DNA of 37,168 nt from Marinobacter sp. B9-2. GTDB lineage: Bacteria; Pseudomonadota; Gammaproteobacteria; Pseudomonadales; Oleiphilaceae. Every line of letters begins with the position of its first letter. Position 1 is the first letter of the stretch. The notes under the pieces are model-generated. The model did no database searches and was not told where the DNA came from. It saw nothing but the letters and a program-made list of their open reading frames with translations. Positions 34,735-37,168 of this stretch are shown here, piece by piece. The position numbers were made by a program, and so were the translations under genes. The stretch spans positions 1-37,168 of the forward strand of contig PYVH01000026.1 of NCBI GenBank assembly GCA_003030785.1, given 5' to 3'.

Positions 34735-34955
34735 GGACGGGACCACAATCCTTGTGATCCCCGATTCCGTGGCTGACCCCTGCCTGATCCTTCAGGCGTG
34801 CGACTCATCCTGAGCGCGTCTTCCCTGTGTTCATCCCTGTAAGCCCTGATCCTTCGGGCAACTCCTGAGCCTCGGAGGGCTCTTCCCTGGAGTTCTCTTC
34901 CCTGAAGTCCTCGTCCTTGAGCCAACGTTCCTTGCTGGCTTGTCATCCCTGACAC
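34735..34955 (-). ncRNA. CsrB/RsmZ-family regulatory RNA candidate
   Basis: On the minus strand this stretch holds about 15 GGA motifs in ~220 bases, many as (C/A)AGGA or CAGGGA. Several stand in hairpin loops: GTCA-GGGA-TGAC (34953-34942), AGCCA...TGGCT around AAGGA (34940-34920), GCCC-GAAGGATCA-GGGC (34859-34843), CTCA-GGA-TGAG (34814-34804), GCCTGA-AGGA-TCAGGC (34797-34782) and CACAA-GGA-TTGTG (34756-34744). This is the design of RNAs that sequester CsrA/RsmA. A -10 candidate TAGAAT (34966-34961) puts the start near 34954. The 3' end is uncertain: the last GGA hairpin may terminate, or transcription may continue to the T-rich stretch near 34690. The open frame on this strand (34650-34955) is not a credible gene. 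Confidence 0.82.
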
Positions 34956-35009
34956 TGACCATTCTACTGAGGATCGAATTCCTACCTATCGGAGAATCGC
35001 TCCCAGATT

Positions 35010-35027
35010 TGTGCGATATGTCTTACA
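35010..35027 (-). promoter_or_regulatory. GacA-type upstream activating box
   Basis: On the minus strand: TGTAAGACATATCGCACA. It fits TGTAAG-N2-AT-N2-CTTACA completely in the left half and centre and 4 of 6 in the right half. It lies about 64 bases upstream of the inferred RNA start, as for rsmX/Y/Z genes in Pseudomonas. The rest of 35028-35096 has no feature. Confidence 0.7.
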
Positions 35028-35096
35028 GATTCGTGAGCATTTTGGCGGCTGGGGAAATGAACGCGAGTTCACTGTTTGTGCGGCCTGCGAGGCAAT

Positions 35097-35789
35097 TTAT
35101 TGCTCGCTGCGGTGGGCCGCTGCAGCCTCTCGTATTCGCTCCATGGTGATTTCCCGCACGGCCCTCTGGCTGGCCCGGATGTGGCGGGTCAGCCGTTCCG
35201 CTGCCTCACTGGCCATGCCGTTCCTCAGAGCTTCCAGAATCGCGGCGTGTTCCACATAGGTAGCATCCACCCGCTCATCCCGGCTGAAGTCCAGGCGCCG
35301 GACAATCCGCAGTCGGTCGGTGATCTCCCGATGAATCCGGGTCATTTCCCGGTTTCCGGCAGCGGCCACCAAGTCGCAGTGAAAGCTCTCGTCCAGCATC
35401 CGAACCGTGCTGCCTACCGCGCGCTCCGAGGGATGATCCGGGTTCCACAGGGCGGTCAGTGTTCGCAGCGCTGCAGGCTCCTCGGCCAGGCCGCAGATCT
35501 TGTGCACCGCCGCCCGCTCGAGGGTAATGCGCAGGTCATAGAGTTCCTCCACTTGCTGGAAATCGAATGGCTTTACCTGCCAGCCGCTGCGGAACAGCAC
35601 CTCCACATGACCCTCCCGCTGCAAACGGTAGAGCGCTTCCCGGACCGGGGTCCGGCTGGCGTTCAGGCGGCCTCCGACATCCCCCTCGCTGAATCGGTCG
35701 CCGGGGATCAGGCGGAACTCGAATATGTCCTCTTTCAGAGCCTCATAGACCCTGTCGGCGACGGATTCTTTTCGTCTAGGGTTTGCCAT
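35097..35789 (-). CDS. GntR-family regulator downstream of allophanate hydrolase
   Basis: A 230-residue FadR-subfamily regulator. Winged helix-turn-helix at about 8-75 (ESVADRVYEALKEDIFEFRLIPGDRFSEGDVGGRLNASRTPVREALYRLQREG), and an FCD-type helical effector domain about 90-220, including metal-ligand-like positions (DLRITLERAAV, FHCDLVAAAGN, EHAAILEAL). I start it at ATG 35789 (MANPRRKES) behind AAAGGTGCC; further upstream codons lack family resemblance. It follows the allophanate hydrolase gene by 43 bases on the same strand, so it probably controls urea-carboxylase or purine/pyrimidine nitrogen genes. Confidence 0.92.
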   Translation of the reverse strand: MANPRRKESVADRVYEALKEDIFEFRLIPGDRFSEGDVGGRLNASRTPVREALYRLQREGHVEVLFRSGWQVKPFDFQQVEELYDLRITLERAAVHKICGLAEEPAALRTLTALWNPDHPSERAVGSTVRMLDESFHCDLVAAAGNREMTRIHREITDRLRIVRRLDFSRDERVDATYVEHAAILEALRNGMASEAAERLTRHIRASQRAVREITMERIREAAAAHRSEQ

Positions 35790-35832
35790 TGGCACCTTTT
35801 CCCTCGTGGGGCGCCAGATTGCCCCGATATGG

Positions 35833-37168
35833 TCAGGCTCTGGAGGCGATATAGGCGCGCCAGCCACCGAAATCCGTAACGTCCTGTGCGCCCTCGAAGC
35901 CATAACCTTCGCAGATAAAACCGTTCACCCACCGGCCATCAGCCAGTTCGACGTTGCCAATTCCCAGGGGTGCCGGTATCAGGTCCACAAAGGAGCCAAA
36001 GGCCGAGGCGGGCATTTCCCAGACTTCCACAATGATTTCCTTGCCTTGGCCAGGGGCCGCCCGTTTCAGTCCGGGTTTCGGCGGTGTGGTGTTTGGCAGG
36101 GCGTACAACCGGTAGTTTGCGGAGGTTGTGGTTTGCTCTAGCAGAACTGCGTAGCGTTCGCTGAGCTGGGTGTTGAGGGGCATGCCACTGAGGTGGGCGC
36201 CTACGACAGCCACCTTGACGGTTGGTGTGGAAATCTCGGCACCGGGTGTTTCCTCCGGGCGCTCTTTATCGGTGGCCCCCAGAGGTGTGGGATGAGAATT
36301 CAGCCATTGGCAGGCCAGGTGCTGCAGCTCAGTGTCTTTCCAGGCGCCGGTGATCAGGGTAACGCCGAAAGGCAGACCATCGTCGCGGAAGCCCGCAGGA
36401 ATGGCCAGGGCGCTCATGTCGGCCAGGTTCACGAAGTTGGTGTAAGTGCCCAACTGGCTGTTCAGGGTGACCGGGTCCGCGTTCACCGCCTCGATGGTGG
36501 GAGCCGTCGGAGCCGTGGGTACCAGCAGGGCATCCACATCGGTCAGCAGTTCGTCGATCTGGCGCTGCAGCTCCTCCTTCCGGTACTGGGCCTTGAAGGT
36601 ATCGGTGGCGCTGAAATTGCCGGCCTTGCAGATAATGCCTTTCACCACCGGATTCATATCATCGCCGTGGCTGGCCATGAACGATTCTACCGCCGCATGA
36701 CGTTCTGCCACCCAGGGGCCTTCGTACAGCAGCGCAGCCAGCTCCAGCATGGGACTGAAATCAAGCGGTACCAGTTCAACATTCTGCTGCCGCCACTGGC
36801 TGATGGCGGTGTTCCAGGCCGCTTCCGCCTGCTGGTCGCCGAACCAGTGCGGGTGCTCGGGAATGGCCAGTCGTTTGATGGGGCCGGGCCGGCGAAGCGC
36901 GGGGCCATCCAGGGGCAACGCATAGGGGGCCCTGCGAGAAAAGGCATCGTCGACATCGAAGCCGGCCATGACATCCGCTACCAGGCCCGCGTCGTTTACG
37001 GTAAGTGCAAAAATGGACACGCAATCCAGCGAACGACAGGCCGGCACCACGCCGCGAATGCTGAACAGTCCCTTGGTCGGTTTCAGCCCCACCAGGTTAT
37101 TCAGCCCGGCAGGCACCCGGCCGGAACCGGCGGTGTCGGTACCCAGGGCAAAAGGCACCAGGCCTCTT
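35833..37168 (-). CDS. atzF: Allophanate hydrolase, C-terminal part (runs off the window)
   Basis: Allophanate hydrolase splits allophanate into ammonia and carbon dioxide, the second step of ATP-dependent urea breakdown. The visible ~445 residues are the end of the amidase-signature domain, starting just before GTDTAGSGRVPAG, which contains the nucleophilic serine, and the C-terminal AtzF domain (from about VKVAVVGAHLSGMPLN to FGGWRAYIASRA). The N-terminal third, including the catalytic lysine, lies beyond position 37168; the frame stays open to the end of the window, so this is not an internal start. The gene is followed by a GntR regulator. Confidence 0.92.
   Translation of the reverse strand, partial: RGLVPFALGTDTAGSGRVPAGLNNLVGLKPTKGLFSIRGVVPACRSLDCVSIFALTVNDAGLVADVMAGFDVDDAFSRRAPYALPLDGPALRRPGPIKRLAIPEHPHWFGDQQAEAAWNTAISQWRQQNVELVPLDFSPMLELAALLYEGPWVAERHAAVESFMASHGDDMNPVVKGIICKAGNFSATDTFKAQYRKEELQRQIDELLTDVDALLVPTAPTAPTIEAVNADPVTLNSQLGTYTNFVNLADMSALAIPAGFRDDGLPFGVTLITGAWKDTELQHLACQWLNSHPTPLGATDKERPEETPGAEISTPTVKVAVVGAHLSGMPLNTQLSERYAVLLEQTTTSANYRLYALPNTTPPKPGLKRAAPGQGKEIIVEVWEMPASAFGSFVDLIPAPLGIGNVELADGRWVNGFICEGYGFEGAQDVTDFGGWRAYIASRA

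Noticed and set aside
34650-34955. A 101-codon open frame on the minus strand rich in Gly, Arg and Gln
   Set aside because: Its repeats come from the GGA-hairpin sequence of the CsrB-like RNA; the start has no ribosome site and the protein has low complexity.
34735-34955. CRISPR array
   Set aside because: The repeats are very short (GGA motifs in unlike hairpins), with no constant repeat length or spacer pattern.

Overview
The window looks like about 37 kb of chromosome from a marine, hydrocarbon-degrading gammaproteobacterium, most likely Marinobacter or a close relative. The reasons are an AlkB-type alkane monooxygenase beside a divergent GntR regulator, a metF-ahcY-metK-ArsR-tkt-epd-pgk-fba block like that of Pseudomonas-related gammaproteobacteria, and the moderately GC-rich codon use. 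This assignment is inference from gene content; no rRNA gene is present. No phage, transposase, CRISPR array or tRNA was seen.

Left part (1-10.9 kb): the S-adenosylmethionine cycle and methylenetetrahydrofolate reductase genes (metK, ahcY, metF; minus strand) lie downstream of an ArsR-plus-methyltransferase regulator of the SahR type. Two matching 20-bp palindromes, one before the regulator and one before metK, look like its operators. Divergent from it run tkt, epd, pgk and fba (plus strand), the trunk of sugar-phosphate metabolism. The gaps after pgk and fba hold large palindromes with a shared core but different arms.

Middle part (11-24 kb): the chaperone pair cbpA-cbpM, an unlisted 57-residue DUF6435-type gene, then a locus of two acidic DUF5666-type lipoproteins flanking one complete and one truncated DUF6502-type protein. 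Three copies of TGGGA-N6-TCCCA mark its two promoter regions. It is followed by a chemoreceptor, a nitronate monooxygenase-like gene, a membrane-anchored DsbA-like protein, trhO, a DUF481 outer-membrane protein and a DUF523/DUF1722 protein.

Right part (24-37 kb): a membrane glycosyltransferase with a degenerate phosphoesterase domain, coupled to a flippase-like membrane protein; a GntR regulator divergent from alkB; gloA; a lutA-lutB-lutC-eamA operon in which every junction is a 4-bp ATGA overlap; comEA; a strong candidate for a CsrB/RsmZ-family small RNA (about 15 GGA motifs, many in hairpin loops) with a GacA-type activator box upstream; and a GntR regulator following the 3' part of an allophanate hydrolase gene that runs off the window.

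The most novel signals are the CsrB-like RNA with its GacA box, the DUF5666/DUF6502 locus with its repeated operator, and the variable-arm palindromes.
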